Shown here: piece after piece, positions 51,642 to 60,763 of the stretch
Numbering within the stretch: the stretch's first letter is position 1
Layout: each line of letters opens with the position of its first letter
From: Pseudomonas putida
GTDB lineage: Bacteria > Pseudomonadota > Gammaproteobacteria > Pseudomonadales > Pseudomonadaceae
Assembly (NCBI RefSeq): GCF_001941965.1
Contig: NZ_MKZO01000075.1
Location: 1-64,000, forward strand
DNA: 64,000 nucleotides
Direction: 5' to 3'
The notes under the pieces: model-generated
The model's database searches: none
Told to the model about the DNA's origin: nothing
Seen by the model: only the letters and a program-made list of their open reading frames with translations
Position numbers and translations under genes: made by a program

Positions 51642-54203
51642 TCAGTAGACGTCCCGGCGATATCGCCCCAGCTCGATCAACTCTTCCACAGCCGCCTCAC
51701 CGAGCAACCCGTTGAGCGCCGCATCCACCCCGCCAGCCATCCCCTGCAAGCTACCGCAGATATAGATCGCCGCCCCATCCTCCAGCCAGCGCTTCACCTC
51801 CTCGCCACGCTGCAGCAACAGGTCCTGCACATACACCTTCTCCGCCTGGTCCCGCGAAAACGCCAGGTCCAGTCGTGCCAGGTCGCCACTGGCCAGCCAG
51901 CCTTGCAGCTCGTCCCGGCAGTGGAAGTCATGGGCTTCATTGCGCTCGCCGAACAACAGCCAGTTACGCTGCTCGCCCGCCGCGATCCGCGCCTTGAGCA
52001 AGCTGCGCAACCCCGCCAGCCCGGTGCCGTTGCCGATCAGGATCATCGGCGCAGCCTCCGCTGGCAGATGGAAACCGCTGTTGCGGCGCAGGCGCAGGCT
52101 GACAGTGCTGCCCGGCGCCATATGCTCGGTCAGCCATCCGGAACCCAGCCCAAGACTGCCATCGGCATGCCGCTCCTGACGCACGATCAGCTCCAGCACA
52201 CCATCCACCGCAATCGACGCGATGGAATACTCCCGCGCATCGATCGGAATCAGCGCATCCACCAGCGCCTGAGCATGCAGCCCGACCAGGTGCTCGCGGC
52301 TGACCGGCAGTTGCCGGCCGGCGAGGGCGGCGGACAGTGATTCGTTCAGGCCAGCCAGTTGCACCTGGGTGTTGCCGTCCAGCCCGAGGCCCTGAAGGAA
52401 ACGCTCCACGCTAGCCGGTGCCTGACGCGGCATGATTTCCACCAGATCGCCCGCTTCCCATTGCGAAGGCGTCGGCGGAGTCAGACCCAGCAGGAACACC
52501 GGCAAGCCCTGGCTGCCCGGGTTCAGCAGCTCGCGACGGTTCAAGGTCCATGGCGCAAATTCCGGCGCCTGCCAGGCCGGCATCACGGCGCTGCCGCTCA
52601 GTTCCGCCAGTTGCTGCTGCCAGCGTTGCAGGGCCAGCGGGTCGGCGCTGTCCACTTCCACCGGGGCGAAGCGGGCATGGGCACCACGTTCACCCAGCCA
52701 GGCATGCAGGCGCCGGGCGAAGCCGCAGAAGTGCGGGTACTGCCGGTCGCCGAGGGCCAGCAGCGAATAGTTCAGGCCCTCCAGCGCCAGCGCCTGGCCG
52801 AGCACCTTGCGCTCGAAGCCACGGGCGCTGTCCGGCGCTTCGCCGTCGCCGAAGGTACTGACCACGAACAGCGCGCGTCCGGCCTGGCGCAGGTCCGCTT
52901 CGCTCAACGAAGCCAGCGATTGCACCCGCACCGGCAAACCGGCCGCTTGCAACTGCCCGGCACTCTGCCAGGCCAGTTGCTCGGCGAAACCGCTCTGGCT
53001 GGCAAAGCCCACCAGCCAGCTGTCGCCCTGGCCGTCATCCTGGGTCATGCCTCCGCGAGCGGCGCGGATCTGGCGCTTCTTGCGTCGGCGATCGAGGTAC
53101 AGCAGCCAGCCGGTGACGAAGAACAGCGGCATGGTCACGCTGGCCAGGGTCACGATGATCCGCCCCGGCAGGCCCCAGTAGCTGCCCACGTGCAGGGCAT
53201 ACACGCTGGTCAGCAGTTGCGCCTTGAACGACTTGTCGTTGTAGATCTCCTGGCGCTTCACCTCGCCGGTGGCCGGATCGATCGTCAGGCTGTTGATGGC
53301 GCGCTCGTGGGCGGCATCGTCCAGTAGATAGAAGATCATCGCCGGCTGCCCGCCTACCGGCGGCAGGCGCAGGTTGTAGGCGGTCATGCCGGGGCCGGCG
53401 GCCTTTTGCAGGCTGGCCCAGATGGCGTCGTAGTCCACCACCAGCGCCGGTGCGTTGGCATCCGGCTTGGGCGGGCCGCCGTGACCACCGCGCCCTTCGC
53501 CGCGTTTCTGCTGTTGCTGGCCGGCCGGCGGTTTGTCCGCCAGCAGCTTGTTCAGCCCTTCGCGGTACCACTCGTAGGACCAGAACAGGCCGGTGAGGGC
53601 AAACAGGAGATAGAACAGCAGGCACCAGGTGCCGAACACCGCATGCAGGTCCCAGTTGAACGCACGGCCTTTCTTCGCCCAGTCGAGGGTCAGCCAGGTG
53701 CGCCAGTTCAGCGCCTGGCGCGGCCAGCGCAGGTACAGGCCGGAGAGGCAGAAGAACACCAGGATCAGGGTGCAGGCGCCGGTGATCTGCCGGCCGGTGT
53801 CGCCGATGGTCAGGAAGCGGTGCAGGTTGAGCATCAGGTTGAAGAAGTCCTGGCCCACCACATCGCCCTGGAAGGCGCCGGTGTAAGGGTCGACATAGCG
53901 CAGCTGGCCACGGCGTTCCCCCGGCGGTGGCATGAAGAAGATCCGCGCTGCGGCATCGCTTTTGGTATCGACCCAGATCATCGAGACCTTCTTGCCCTCG
54001 GTCTCCTCGACCCGCCGCACCAGCTCGGCCGGCGCCAGCACGCCGCCTTCGCGGACCTGGACCTTGAGCACCTGCGGGTTCATGGCCCGGAGGATTTCAT
54101 CCTGGAACGAGTACGCTGCGCCGGTGATGCCCATCAGCGCGAGCACCAGCCCGGCCGTGATGCCGAAGAACCAGTGCAGTTGGAACAGTGTCTTTTTCAG
54201 CAC
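51642..54203 (-). CDS. piuB: PiuB-type PepSY/flavodoxin/FAD oxidoreductase
   Basis: 853 residues from GTG 54203 (AGGTGG at good spacing; a GTG at 54212 adds three residues). N-terminal PepSY membrane part with four helices (LFQLHWFFGITAGLVLALMG) and a Gln/Gly-rich insert, then a flavodoxin-like domain (residues about 400-530) and a ferredoxin-NADP reductase-like C-terminus (APMILIGNGTGLAGLRSLLK, AIYICGSLQGMAGGVDAAL). In the P. aeruginosa piu locus the counterpart is thought to reduce siderophore-bound iron. Downstream of piuA on the same strand. Confidence 0.85.
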   Translation of the reverse strand: MLKKTLFQLHWFFGITAGLVLALMGITGAAYSFQDEILRAMNPQVLKVQVREGGVLAPAELVRRVEETEGKKVSMIWVDTKSDAAARIFFMPPPGERRGQLRYVDPYTGAFQGDVVGQDFFNLMLNLHRFLTIGDTGRQITGACTLILVFFCLSGLYLRWPRQALNWRTWLTLDWAKKGRAFNWDLHAVFGTWCLLFYLLFALTGLFWSYEWYREGLNKLLADKPPAGQQQQKRGEGRGGHGGPPKPDANAPALVVDYDAIWASLQKAAGPGMTAYNLRLPPVGGQPAMIFYLLDDAAHERAINSLTIDPATGEVKRQEIYNDKSFKAQLLTSVYALHVGSYWGLPGRIIVTLASVTMPLFFVTGWLLYLDRRRKKRQIRAARGGMTQDDGQGDSWLVGFASQSGFAEQLAWQSAGQLQAAGLPVRVQSLASLSEADLRQAGRALFVVSTFGDGEAPDSARGFERKVLGQALALEGLNYSLLALGDRQYPHFCGFARRLHAWLGERGAHARFAPVEVDSADPLALQRWQQQLAELSGSAVMPAWQAPEFAPWTLNRRELLNPGSQGLPVFLLGLTPPTPSQWEAGDLVEIMPRQAPASVERFLQGLGLDGNTQVQLAGLNESLSAALAGRQLPVSREHLVGLHAQALVDALIPIDAREYSIASIAVDGVLELIVRQERHADGSLGLGSGWLTEHMAPGSTVSLRLRRNSGFHLPAEAAPMILIGNGTGLAGLRSLLKARIAAGEQRNWLLFGERNEAHDFHCRDELQGWLASGDLARLDLAFSRDQAEKVYVQDLLLQRGEEVKRWLEDGAAIYICGSLQGMAGGVDAALNGLLGEAAVEELIELGRYRRDVY

Positions 54204-54267
54204 ATCGACCACCTGGAATGTTTCTGGGAATGCGAATTAGTCGCGCATTATGCCTTGATACACAAAA

Positions 54268-54293
54268 GCCCCGCTCATCTGAATGAGCGGGGC
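54268..54293 (-). terminator. Terminator of piuA
   Basis: GCCCCGCTCAT, loop CTGA, ATGAGCGGGGC, with an A-run on the left that becomes the T-run on the minus strand. Confidence 0.85.
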
Positions 54294-54311
54294 GGGGTGA
54301 AAACAGCGACC

Positions 54312-56657
54312 TTAGAAGTGGACGCTGGTGGTCAGCAGGGCGGTACGGCCCGCCGCCTGGTTGGCGAAGTGGGTGGAGAACGCCTTGTCGTAGTAGACCT
54401 CGTTGGTCAGGTTCTGCACGTTCAGTTGCAGGTCGACGTTCTTGGTCAGCTTGTAGGCGGCCATGGCGTCATAGCGCACGTAGCTGTCGACCTTGGTGGT
54501 GTTGGCCACGCTGCCGAACACTTCGTCGGTGTAGAAGGCGCCGCCACCGATGGTGAACTTCGGCGTGATCTGGTAGGTGGTCCACAGGCTGGCCGAGTTG
54601 TTCGGCAGGTTCGGCAACTGGTTGCCGTCGTTGGCCTTGCCCAGCGGGCCGCCGTCGATCTGCCGACCTTCCATGTAGGCGTAGCCGGCGAAGACCTGCC
54701 ATTTCTCGGTGATCTTGCCGCTGGCCGACAGCTCGATACCGTCAACGCGGGTGGTACCGACGTTCTCGTAGGTGTTGGTGTTGACCTGGACGCGGGCGTT
54801 GTCCTTCTCGGTGCGGAAGATCGCGCCGGTCAGGGACAGGCGGCTGTCCAGCAGGTCCCACTTGGTGCCGATTTCGTAGTTGGTGGTTTCTTCCGGCTCC
54901 ATGTCGCTGCCGAGCAGGACGCCGTTACGGTCGGTGCTATTGGGCAGGACGTTGCCTTCCATGCCTTCACCCAGCATTGCGCCCGGTGGGGTCGCTGCGG
55001 TGGCGTAGGAAACATAGACGCTGCCGTTGTCGGCTGGTTTCCACACCAGGCCCAGCTGGCCAGTAACGAACTCGCTGGTGTCCTTGCCCTCGGCGCGCAC
55101 GCCGGTCTTGCTGACGGTGGTGGCACCGTTGGCGCCGTAGGTGCGGTACTCGGTATCGAAGTGGTCGTAACGCAGGCCCATGTTGACCAGCCATTGCGGA
55201 GTCAGCTCAAGGGTGTCGAAGACGTAGATCGCGCGGGTCTTGCCCTTGGTGGTGGTGCCGGCGTAGTTGCGCGAGATCGAGCCGTTCCACGGATCGTCCG
55301 GGTTCGGGTTGCTCAGCGAGGTGCAGTTGTAGCCGCTAGAGACGATCATGGCCGGGGTGCAGTTGGTGCTGGACGGCACGGTCGGCGTGATCGGCGTCGC
55401 TGGGGTGGTGTCGGTGTTGACGTCGTAGGTCGAACGCTCGCTCTCTTCACGGCTCAACTCGATACCGGTGGAGAAGCTGTTCTTGAAGCCGGCGATATAG
55501 ATGTCGCCGAACAGGTCGGTCTGGTTGGTGGTGGTGGCGGTGTTGCCCACCCGGGTGTTGGCCCGGCGCCAGACGCTGCCGTTGTTGACGTTGCCCTTGG
55601 AGTCGTCGGGCTGGGTCAGGATGTAGTCCTGCATCGAGTTGCCGTGGCGCAGGGTGTTCTTGATGGTCAGCGCGTCGGTCAGGTCGTGCTCGATGGCAAT
55701 GGTGGCGATATCGGTGCGCGACTTGCGGAAGTCGCGGTCGGTCAGGCCGTAGAAGTTGCTGTGGTCGCCGCCGGAATAAGGCTTGTCCGGGTTGGCCGAG
55801 GTGCGGTTGGTGCCGGAGTAGGTGTAGGGCACGCCGGAATCCGGCAGGTCGTCGCTTTCGACGTGGTACCAGTCGAGGTTGACCCGGGTGTCGGTGCCCA
55901 GGCCGAAGGCCAGGGACGGGGCGATGCCCCAACGGTCGTAGTTGACCTTGTCGCGGCCGGCGACGTTGCTTTCGTGGCTCATCAGGTTCAGGCGACCGGC
56001 AATGGTGTCGGTGAACTGATAGTTGCCGTCGAGGGTATAGCGCTGGGTCTGGTCGGAGCCCCAGGTGAAGCCGCCGTCGAAGGAGTTGCCCAGATGGGCT
56101 TTCTTGCTCACCAGGTTGATGCTGCCACCTGCGGCGCCACGGCCGCCGACTGCGGAGTTCGGCCCCTTGCTGACTTCGATGGATTCCACGGCGAACAGCT
56201 CGCGGCTCTGTGCGCCGGTGTCGCGCACGCCATCGATGTAGGTGTCGTTCTGCGAGTCAAAGCCGCGGATGAACGGACGGTCGCCTTGCGGGTTGCCGCC
56301 TTCACCGGCACCGAAGGTGATGCCCGGTACGGTACGCAGGGCGTCCTGCAGGGTCAGGGCATTGGTGTCCTTGAGGACCTGTTGCGGGACCACGGTGACC
56401 GAACGCGGAGTATCGACCAGCGGCGCGGTGTATTTCTGCGACGAGGCGCGCTCGACCTTGTAGTCGGTGCTGGCCTGCTCGGCGGCCTGGGCATTGATGC
56501 TGGTGGCATCGAGGGTCAACGGACCAGCCGGCTTGGCAGGTACTGGCTCGTCGGCATAGGCCATGTGCGCGGCGGACGTGGCGGTGATGGCGACACCGAT
56601 GGCGGATGCGAGCAAGCGCGGTGAGCTGACAGTGGCTGGAACGAATTGACGCGACAT
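54312..56657 (-). CDS. piuA: TonB-dependent siderophore receptor PiuA/Fiu type
   Basis: 781 residues from ATG 56657 (MSRQFVPATVSSPRLLASAI); upstream in-frame codons to 56777 lie in the promoter and are rejected. Signal peptide to about residue 35, plug domain (VDTPRSVTVVPQQVLKDTNA, RPFIRGFDSQNDTYIDGVRD) and a 22-strand barrel ending in the typical aromatic residue (LLTTSVHF). No STN domain. Transports catechol-type iron complexes and, in P. aeruginosa, some siderophore-drug conjugates. Confidence 0.92.
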   Translation of the reverse strand: MSRQFVPATVSSPRLLASAIGVAITATSAAHMAYADEPVPAKPAGPLTLDATSINAQAAEQASTDYKVERASSQKYTAPLVDTPRSVTVVPQQVLKDTNALTLQDALRTVPGITFGAGEGGNPQGDRPFIRGFDSQNDTYIDGVRDTGAQSRELFAVESIEVSKGPNSAVGGRGAAGGSINLVSKKAHLGNSFDGGFTWGSDQTQRYTLDGNYQFTDTIAGRLNLMSHESNVAGRDKVNYDRWGIAPSLAFGLGTDTRVNLDWYHVESDDLPDSGVPYTYSGTNRTSANPDKPYSGGDHSNFYGLTDRDFRKSRTDIATIAIEHDLTDALTIKNTLRHGNSMQDYILTQPDDSKGNVNNGSVWRRANTRVGNTATTTNQTDLFGDIYIAGFKNSFSTGIELSREESERSTYDVNTDTTPATPITPTVPSSTNCTPAMIVSSGYNCTSLSNPNPDDPWNGSISRNYAGTTTKGKTRAIYVFDTLELTPQWLVNMGLRYDHFDTEYRTYGANGATTVSKTGVRAEGKDTSEFVTGQLGLVWKPADNGSVYVSYATAATPPGAMLGEGMEGNVLPNSTDRNGVLLGSDMEPEETTNYEIGTKWDLLDSRLSLTGAIFRTEKDNARVQVNTNTYENVGTTRVDGIELSASGKITEKWQVFAGYAYMEGRQIDGGPLGKANDGNQLPNLPNNSASLWTTYQITPKFTIGGGAFYTDEVFGSVANTTKVDSYVRYDAMAAYKLTKNVDLQLNVQNLTNEVYYDKAFSTHFANQAAGRTALLTTSVHF

Positions 56658-56720
56658 CAGGTGGACCCCCTCCCAAGGTTTCGAGGGGGCGGAATATAAG
56701 AGCAAGTGATTGGCACTCAC

Positions 56721-56741
56721 AATTGAGAAAGGCTTGCATTT
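56721..56741 (-). promoter_or_regulatory. Candidate Fur box for piuA
   Basis: AATTGAGAAAGGCTTGCATT resembles Pseudomonas Fur sites of AATGAGAATnATTnGCATT style. It lies 64-84 bp upstream of the piuA start. Confidence 0.45.
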
Positions 56742-56817
56742 ACATTCTTTACACCTTTCTTCACGAAATTTTGCCAAGGATCAATGGCCGCCCCTCGGTT
56801 GGGGCTTGTGACCTACG

Positions 56818-56836
56818 GATAAGAATCAATACCATT
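56818..56836 (+). promoter_or_regulatory. Weak candidate Fur box for piuC
   Basis: GATAAGAATCAATACCATT matches the 19-bp Fur consensus at about 10 positions and lies 32 bp before the piuC start, between the divergent piuA and piuC genes. Confidence 0.4.
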
Positions 56837-56868
56837 GACAACTTTTTCCGCTTAGGTGCCAGATCGCC

Positions 56869-57549
56869 ATGCTTTCACACATTCCCGGCCTGTTCAACCG
56901 TGAGGAAGTGCTGCGCATTCGCGAGGCACTGGAGGCTACCGACTGGGCCGACGGCAAGATCACCGCAGGCTATCAATCGGCCAAGGCCAAGCACAATCTG
57001 CAGTTGCCCGAAGGTCATCCGCTGGCCAAGGAAATCGGCGCGGCGATGATCGAGCGCCTGTGGAGCAACCCGCGCTTCATGTCGGCGGCGCTGCCGCACA
57101 AGGTGTTCCCGCCGCTGATCAACTGCTACCGCGAAGGCGGCAACTTCGGTTTCCATATCGACAACGCGGTGCGCCAGCCCAAGGGCAGTGTGGAGCGGGT
57201 GCGTACCGACCTGTCGTCGACCCTGTTCTTCAGCGATCCGGAGGACTACGACGGCGGTGAACTGGAGATCCAGGACACCTACGGCATGCAACGGGTCAAG
57301 CTGGCGGCGGGGGACATGGTCCTGTATCCGGGCACCAGCCTGCATCGGGTCAACCCGGTGACCCGTGGCGCTCGCTATGCGGCGTTCTTCTGGACCCAGA
57401 GCCTGGTGCGCGAGGACAGCCAGCGCGCGCTGCTGTTCGAGATGGACAGCGCCATCCAGCAACTCACCGCCGATGTGCCGGATCACCCGTCGCTGCTACA
57501 ACTCACCGGCACCTATCACAACCTGCTGCGGCGCTGGGTGGAGGTCTGA
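56869..57549 (+). CDS. piuC: PKHD-type Fe(II)/2-oxoglutarate hydroxylase PiuC
   Basis: 226 residues. The facial triad is in NFGFHIDNAVRQP (HxD, about residues 96-98) and LHRVNPVTRGARYAAFFWTQ (His, then the oxoglutarate-binding Arg). The PiuC/PKHD family is iron-repressed and always next to TonB receptors of PiuA type. Substrate is not known; it may modify a catechol ligand. It is divergent from piuA and followed 3 bp later by a Sel1 gene. Confidence 0.93.
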   Translation: MLSHIPGLFNREEVLRIREALEATDWADGKITAGYQSAKAKHNLQLPEGHPLAKEIGAAMIERLWSNPRFMSAALPHKVFPPLINCYREGGNFGFHIDNAVRQPKGSVERVRTDLSSTLFFSDPEDYDGGELEIQDTYGMQRVKLAAGDMVLYPGTSLHRVNPVTRGARYAAFFWTQSLVREDSQRALLFEMDSAIQQLTADVPDHPSLLQLTGTYHNLLRRWVEV

Positions 57550-57552
57550 GGC

Positions 57553-58302
57553 ATGGCGTTCCAGTTACGGCGTGAGGAAGTGGTGGGCTCGGACGAATTC
57601 GGCCAGATGCTCGAACAGAGCCCGGCCAAGGCGGCCCAGGCCCTGTTGATGGCGGCGGGCAAGGGCGTGGTCGAGGCCCAGGCGCTGCTGGGGCAGATCC
57701 TCCTCGACGGGCGCGGGATCGAGAGGGACCCGGCGCTGGCGCGGACCTGGTTCGGGATTGCCGCGCAGCAGGGCAGCGCCATGGCTCACAACATGCTCGG
57801 GCGTTGCCTGGAGCATGGCTGGGGCGGCGAGGCGGATGTGCCCAAGGCGGCGTTGCATTACCGGCATGCGGCCAATGGCGGACTGGACTGGGGGATCTAC
57901 AACCTGGCCAACCTGCTGGCGACCGGGCGTGGCGTGGAGCTGGACCATGAGCTGGCGCTGGCCTGCTACCGGCGCGCGGCGCAAATGGGGCATGCGAAGT
58001 CGATGAACCTGCTGGGGCGGTACCTGGAGGAGGGCTTGCATTGCCAGGTGAATGTGCCGGCAGCGCAGGACTGGTATCGGCGTTCGGCGGAGGCCGGGGA
58101 TTTCCGTGGGCAGTTCAGTCATGCGGCGGTGTTGGCGGCGCAGGGTGAGCTGGAGGGGGCGCTGAGGTGGCTGCAGGTGGCGCTGGAAGGCGGCAATGCC
58201 AATTTCCTGCGGGTGGCCGGACCGGCGCTGGAGCAGGCGGCTGAGCCGGAGATTCGGGCGATGGCGGGGGCTTACAAGAAGCGTCTGGCTGAGCTTGTGT
58301 AG
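57553..58302 (+). CDS. Sel1-like repeat protein
   Basis: 249 residues with four to five SLR/Sel1 repeats of about 36 residues (QALLGQILLDGRGIERDPAL, AHNMLGRCLEHGWGGEADVP, GIYNLANLLATGRGVELDHE, SMNLLGRYLEEGLHCQVNVP). A cytosolic scaffold-type solenoid with unknown partner. The same gene follows piuC in P. aeruginosa (PA4516 position), so it may serve iron-starvation physiology. GAGGTCTGAGGC precedes the ATG. Confidence 0.87.
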   Translation: MAFQLRREEVVGSDEFGQMLEQSPAKAAQALLMAAGKGVVEAQALLGQILLDGRGIERDPALARTWFGIAAQQGSAMAHNMLGRCLEHGWGGEADVPKAALHYRHAANGGLDWGIYNLANLLATGRGVELDHELALACYRRAAQMGHAKSMNLLGRYLEEGLHCQVNVPAAQDWYRRSAEAGDFRGQFSHAAVLAAQGELEGALRWLQVALEGGNANFLRVAGPALEQAAEPEIRAMAGAYKKRLAELV

Positions 58303-58318
58303 TGGCCTTGAGGGCCTC

Positions 58319-58390
58319 ATCGCTGGCAAGCCAGCTCCCACAGGGATCGCGTGCACCGCTGAACCTGTGGGAGCTGGCTTGCCAGCGATG
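58319..58390. repeat. REP pair with shared linker
   Basis: Units at 58319-58346 and 58364-58389 flank ATCGCGTGCACCGCTGAA, one base different from the linker in the 537-606 pair and inverted relative to the 51554 pair. Confidence 0.85.
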
Positions 58391-58410
58391 AGGCCCGAAA
58401 GAGCGATACA

Positions 58411-58444
58411 AAAAAAAGGGGCTGATCACTCAGCCCCTTTTTTC
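58411..58444. terminator. Bidirectional terminator between the Sel1 gene and speC
   Basis: A-run, GGGGCTGA, loop TCAC, TCAGCCCC, T-run. Confidence 0.92.
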
Positions 58445-58446
58445 AT

Positions 58447-59610
58447 TTACAGGTAGTAGGCCTTCAGCGGCGGGAAGCCGTTGAATTCCACCGCGCTGTA
58501 GCTGGTGGTGTAGGCACCGGTCGACAGCCAGTACAGGCGGTCACCGATCGCCAGGTTCAGCGGCAGGCCGTACTTGTACTGCTCGTACATGATGTCGGCG
58601 CTGTCGCAGGTCGGGCCGGCGATCACCACTTCCTCGGTCTCGCCTTTCTTCTCGGTCCAGATCGGGAACTTGATGGATTCGTCCATGGTTTCGATCAGGC
58701 CGGAGAACTTGCCCACGTCGGTGTAGATCCAGCGCTCGACGGCGGTACGGGATTTACGCGCCACCAGCACCACTTCGCTGACCAGGATACCGGCGTTGGC
58801 GATCAGCGAACGGCCCGGCTCGAGGATGATTTCCGGCAGATCGTCGCCGAAGTCTTCCTTCAGGAAGCGGATGATCTCTTCGGCGTAGGTTTCCAGGCTG
58901 TTGGTCCGGGTGATGTAGTTGGCCGGGAAGCCGCCACCCATGTTGATCAGCTTGAGCTCGATGCCGTCTTCTTCCTTCAGGCGCTCGAAGATCACCTTGA
59001 CCTTGGCGATCGCGGCGTCCCACACGGAGATGTCACGCTGTTGCGAGCCGACGTGGAAGGAGATGCCGTAAGGCACCAGGCCCAGGTCGCGGGCGAGGAT
59101 CAGCAGGTCCATGGCCATGTCGGTCTGGCAGCCGAATTTGCGCGACAGTGGCCAGTCGGCAGTGGTCGAGCCTTCGGTGAGGATACGCACGTAGACTTTC
59201 GAGCCCGGGGCGGCCTTGGCGATGTTGCGCAGGTCGGCTTCGGAGTCGGTCGCGTACAGGCGCACGCCCTTCTCGTAGAAGTGGCGGATGTCCTTGGATT
59301 TCTTGATGGTGTTGCCGTAGCTGATGCGGTCCGCGCTGACGCCGCGGCTCATCACCTTGTCCAGCTCGTAGATCGAGGCGATGTCGAAGCTCGAGCCTTT
59401 TTCCTTCAGCAGGTCGATGATCTCGACCGCCGGGTTGGCCTTGACCGCGTAGTAGACCTTGGCGAACTCGAAACCGGCGCGCAGGTCGTCGTAGGCCTGG
59501 CTGATCATCTGGGTGTCGATGAGTACGAACGGGGTTTCTTGCTTGTCGGCGAACGCCTTCATTTTCTGGAAGGTTTCACGCGCAAAGTAGTCTTCGACCT
59601 GAATCGACAT
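58447..59610 (-). CDS. speC: Ornithine decarboxylase SpeC (fold-type III)
   Basis: 387 residues from MSIQVEDYFARETFQKMKAF; the in-frame extension to 59703 is not supported. The PLP Lys is in KVYYAVKANPAVEIIDLL (about residue 50); the Gly-rich phosphate site GGGFPANY and the dimer-interface Cys in PTCDSADIMYEQ are present. It converts ornithine to putrescine. The eukaryotic-like small form is standard in Pseudomonas. Confidence 0.93.
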   Translation of the reverse strand: MSIQVEDYFARETFQKMKAFADKQETPFVLIDTQMISQAYDDLRAGFEFAKVYYAVKANPAVEIIDLLKEKGSSFDIASIYELDKVMSRGVSADRISYGNTIKKSKDIRHFYEKGVRLYATDSEADLRNIAKAAPGSKVYVRILTEGSTTADWPLSRKFGCQTDMAMDLLILARDLGLVPYGISFHVGSQQRDISVWDAAIAKVKVIFERLKEEDGIELKLINMGGGFPANYITRTNSLETYAEEIIRFLKEDFGDDLPEIILEPGRSLIANAGILVSEVVLVARKSRTAVERWIYTDVGKFSGLIETMDESIKFPIWTEKKGETEEVVIAGPTCDSADIMYEQYKYGLPLNLAIGDRLYWLSTGAYTTSYSAVEFNGFPPLKAYYL

Positions 59611-60220
59611 ACCTGGGAACTCCATGGGCAAACTGAATGAATAAGTGGCTGCAACTGAACGCCCTCCGTATCCCCACTTTGGTTCGCCTACTTCCCAAGG
59701 CATGTCGCCGAAAGCAAAAAGGTCAACCGCGCGCGATACATTGCTGCTACGGGTGACCTTGCTGTCTCGTCGTCAGTACTTGAGCCGGATGGATCGTTTC
59801 CAGCATGGACGTTCGGCGCGAACTTTAGGACCTGAGGGGTTCAAGATCAACTAAAAATGTCGCCTTTTCGTACTCCTCGGCGGCCTGTTGTCGACGTGTT
59901 CCTTTCATAACCGACTCAGGTGACAGCCATATGTTCCGTCAGATCGCCCTTGCGTAAAAAATTGTGGAATAGCTGGCGAAGTGCTCACTTTTCCAGAACT
60001 TCGACACTCAGCCTTTCAATTGGCGCGTTTCCCTTCAAGTTGCTGTTCACTTATTAAGGATGACCGTTTGTCGAGTGTCTTCGAATGGCTGTTTGAGGGG
60101 GCTGGGTGTTCATATTTATGGCCACTCGTTTCGTGAGTGTTCGGCGCGAAAAAAATTTGCGTCGACGACCCTCGCGCACCTTCGATCGGGCACCTGAAGG
60201 AGGGATTTGCCCGGCTTAAC
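59611..60220. other. Intergenic stretch between speC and the fecI-like gene
   Basis: About 600 bp without a convincing gene or RNA; it should carry the speC promoter at its left. I see no repeat or clear riboswitch. The frame of the sigma-factor gene is open from 60137, but that part has no typical sequence. Confidence 0.5.
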
Positions 60221-60239
60221 GAGAAATATTACTATTCGC
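60221..60239 (+). promoter_or_regulatory. Candidate Fur box upstream of the fecI-like gene
   Basis: GAGAAATATTACTATTCGC matches the 19-bp Fur consensus at about 11 positions. Its place favours the sigma-factor start at 60251 or 60275 rather than 60137. Confidence 0.45.
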
Positions 60240-60274
60240 GCACTTTTCCATTGCCTGACGACGACCTTCCTATC

Positions 60275-60763
60275 GTGTCTCGACACAAAGGCTTCCTCGA
60301 CCACTACCACGAGCTGATCGGCACCTGGACGCGCAAGCTGCGCAGTCGCCAGCAGGCCGAGGATCTCGCGCACGATGCCTTTGTCCGCGTCCTGGAAACC
60401 CAGCAGGATGCGGTGGCGCAGCCGCGCGCCTACCTGCACCAGACTGCACGCAATATCGCCGTGGACGGATACCGCCGCGAAGACCGCCGCCAGTCCCTGG
60501 AATTGCAGGCCCTGGAGCTTGCCCCGCAGCTGGACGACGACCCGGAGGCGTTCATGAATGCCCTGCAACTGGCCGACAGCGTCGAGCGGGCGCTGGCCGA
60601 GCTGCCGCTGAACTGCCGCAAGGTGTTCGTCTGGCAGAAACTCGAGGGCCTGACCCAGGCGGAGATCGCCGAGCGCATGGGCCTGAGCAGGAACATGGTG
60701 GAAAAGTATATGATCCGCACGCTTCGCCATCTGCGCGAGCACCTGGATGTGGCGAACAGATGA
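60275..60763 (+). CDS. fecI: ECF sigma factor, FecI type
   Basis: 162 residues from GTG 60275 (MSRHKGFLDHYHELIGTWTR). TTG 60251 and GTG 60137 are in-frame alternatives; the latter would put the Fur-like site inside the gene. Region 2 (AEDLAHDAFVRVLETQQDAV ... RNIAVDGYRREDRR) and region 4 (LTQAEIAERMGLSRNMVEKY) are clear. Directs transcription of the receptor gene after the outer-membrane signal. Overlaps fecR by ATGA. Confidence 0.88.
   Translation: MSRHKGFLDHYHELIGTWTRKLRSRQQAEDLAHDAFVRVLETQQDAVAQPRAYLHQTARNIAVDGYRREDRRQSLELQALELAPQLDDDPEAFMNALQLADSVERALAELPLNCRKVFVWQKLEGLTQAEIAERMGLSRNMVEKYMIRTLRHLREHLDVANR

Noticed and set aside
53406..56624. 1072-codon plus-strand open frame opposite piuB and piuA
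   Set aside because: It runs antisense through two well-defined genes and their terminator, with low-complexity Val/Gly/Ala text; it is a composition shadow.
59645..59854. 69-codon frame in the speC-fecI gap
   Set aside because: No ribosome-binding site and no recognisable sequence; it is likely chance.
60137..60274. Longer start for the fecI-like gene
   Set aside because: The added 46 residues are atypical for ECF sigma factors and would enclose the Fur-like site; GTG 60275 gives the normal length.
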